64,000 nt of DNA. It comes from Symbiodinium natans. Lineage: Eukaryota > Sar > Dinophyceae > Suessiales > Symbiodiniaceae. Shown one piece after another: positions 63,403-64,000 of this stretch. The position numbers and the translations under genes were made by a program. Within the stretch, counting starts at the first letter, position 1. The number at the start of each line of letters is the position of its first letter. The DNA lies in the NCBI GenBank assembly GCA_905221605.1, contig CAJNDS010002312.1, positions 124,001 through 188,000 on the forward strand. Reading direction: 5' to 3'. The notes beneath the pieces were generated by a model, which saw only the letters and a program-made list of their open reading frames with translations, was not told where the DNA came from and searched no databases.

Positions 63403-63963
63403 GAATGGTGCCCCCCCCCATTTGGAATTAATTGAATTAATTGAATTAATTGAATTAATTGAATTAATTGAATTAATTGAATTAATTCAATTAATTCACC
63501 CCCCATTTGGAATTAATTGAATTAATTGAATTAATTCAATTAATTCCATTAATTCAATTAATTCCATTAATTCATTTAATTCAATTAATTCCAAAAGGGG
63601 GGGGGGTGAATTAATTCAATTAATTCAATTATTTCCAAATGGTGCCCCCCCCCCCGCCCCCAGCCCCGAGCCCCCCACCCCCCCATTTGGAATTAATTGA
63701 ATTAATTGAATTAATTGAATTAATTGAATTAATTGAATTAACTGAATTAATTGAATTAATTCAATTAATTCACCCCTCATTTGGAATTAATTGAATTAAT
63801 TCAATTAATTCAATTAATTCCATTAATTCAATTAATTCCATTAATTCATTTAATTCAATTAATTCCAAAAGGGGGGGGTGAATTAATTGAATTTATTCAA
63901 TTAATTCAATTAATTCAACCTCCCCAAGTGTAAATAAATGAATTAATTGAATTAATTGAATTA
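63403..63963. repeat. 9-bp hairpin satellite, third domain
   Basis: CCCCCCATTTGGAATTAATT-bounded hairpin modules. Two ~240-bp stretches (63,417-63,610 and 63,684-63,880) are near copies of each other. Confidence 0.95.
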
Positions 63964-64000
63964 AATTCTGTCTTGGCAACCCTACAGAACCTAAAATAGG
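63964..64000. repeat. Start of another boundary element, cut by window end
   Basis: TTCTGTCTTGGCAACCCTAC followed by AGAACCTAAAATAGG matches 2,576-2,606 closely. The window ends inside it. Confidence 0.85.

Overview
The window looks like nuclear DNA of a dinoflagellate, most likely of the Symbiodiniaceae/Suessiales type. The best evidence is one gene whose 15 exons can be joined without a gap (39,093-41,854). Its introns begin with GC (7), GT (4) or GA (3) and end in AG, usually followed by G, which is the relaxed dinoflagellate splicing pattern. Telomere-type TTTAGGG/CCCTAAA arrays lie inside introns throughout. A single-exon ankyrin protein also carries an N-terminal domain of a kind I know from Symbiodiniaceae gene sets. 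Every protein-coding gene I recognise is on the + strand, as expected of unidirectional dinoflagellate gene blocks. I saw no rRNA, tRNA, CRISPR array or bacterial-type regulation. The species call is inference.

Layout. Positions 1-2,712 hold a nested satellite: a 31-bp array, hairpins built on a 9-bp AATTAATTG unit, and ~65-bp GGCCAAA hairpins, ending in a small inverted-repeat boundary element. From 2.7 to 54.6 kb is the gene-bearing part. In order it holds scattered exons of unidentified genes (4.4-11.6 kb); a long patatin-like phospholipase whose recognisable exons run from 11.66 kb to about 29.7 kb; a single-exon ankyrin gene (22.2-23.9 kb) lying between those patatin exons; a four-CBS-domain protein (31.2-32.5 kb); CCCH- and RGG-type exons (34.3-37.2 kb); a complete ABHD17-like serine hydrolase (39.1-41.9 kb); a 5'-truncated LINE retrotransposon (42.4-45.6 kb); a decayed minus-strand coding relic (47.4-49.0 kb); and a coiled-coil gene (51.2-53.9 kb).

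From 54.66 kb to the end the DNA is repetitive again: an inverted copy of the boundary element, GA-rich duplicated DNA (54.8-57.4 kb), a 55-bp satellite (57.4-59.7 kb), and at 59,756-62,460 a near-identical direct copy of the first 2.7 kb. That copy is followed by inverted copies of its own sub-blocks up to 63.4 kb and more hairpin satellite.

Three results stand out. The LINE has its RNase H domain in front of, not behind, the reverse transcriptase, and it is inserted at the edge of a CCCTAAA array with a 12-bp target duplication. Telomere-like arrays and several families of ~90-150-bp inverted-repeat elements recur inside identifiable introns. The flanking satellite consists almost entirely of hairpin-forming modules. 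No operon-like functional system is evident. The genes found point to lipid and acyl turnover (patatin, ABHD17-like), ligand-sensing CBS modules and RNA binding.
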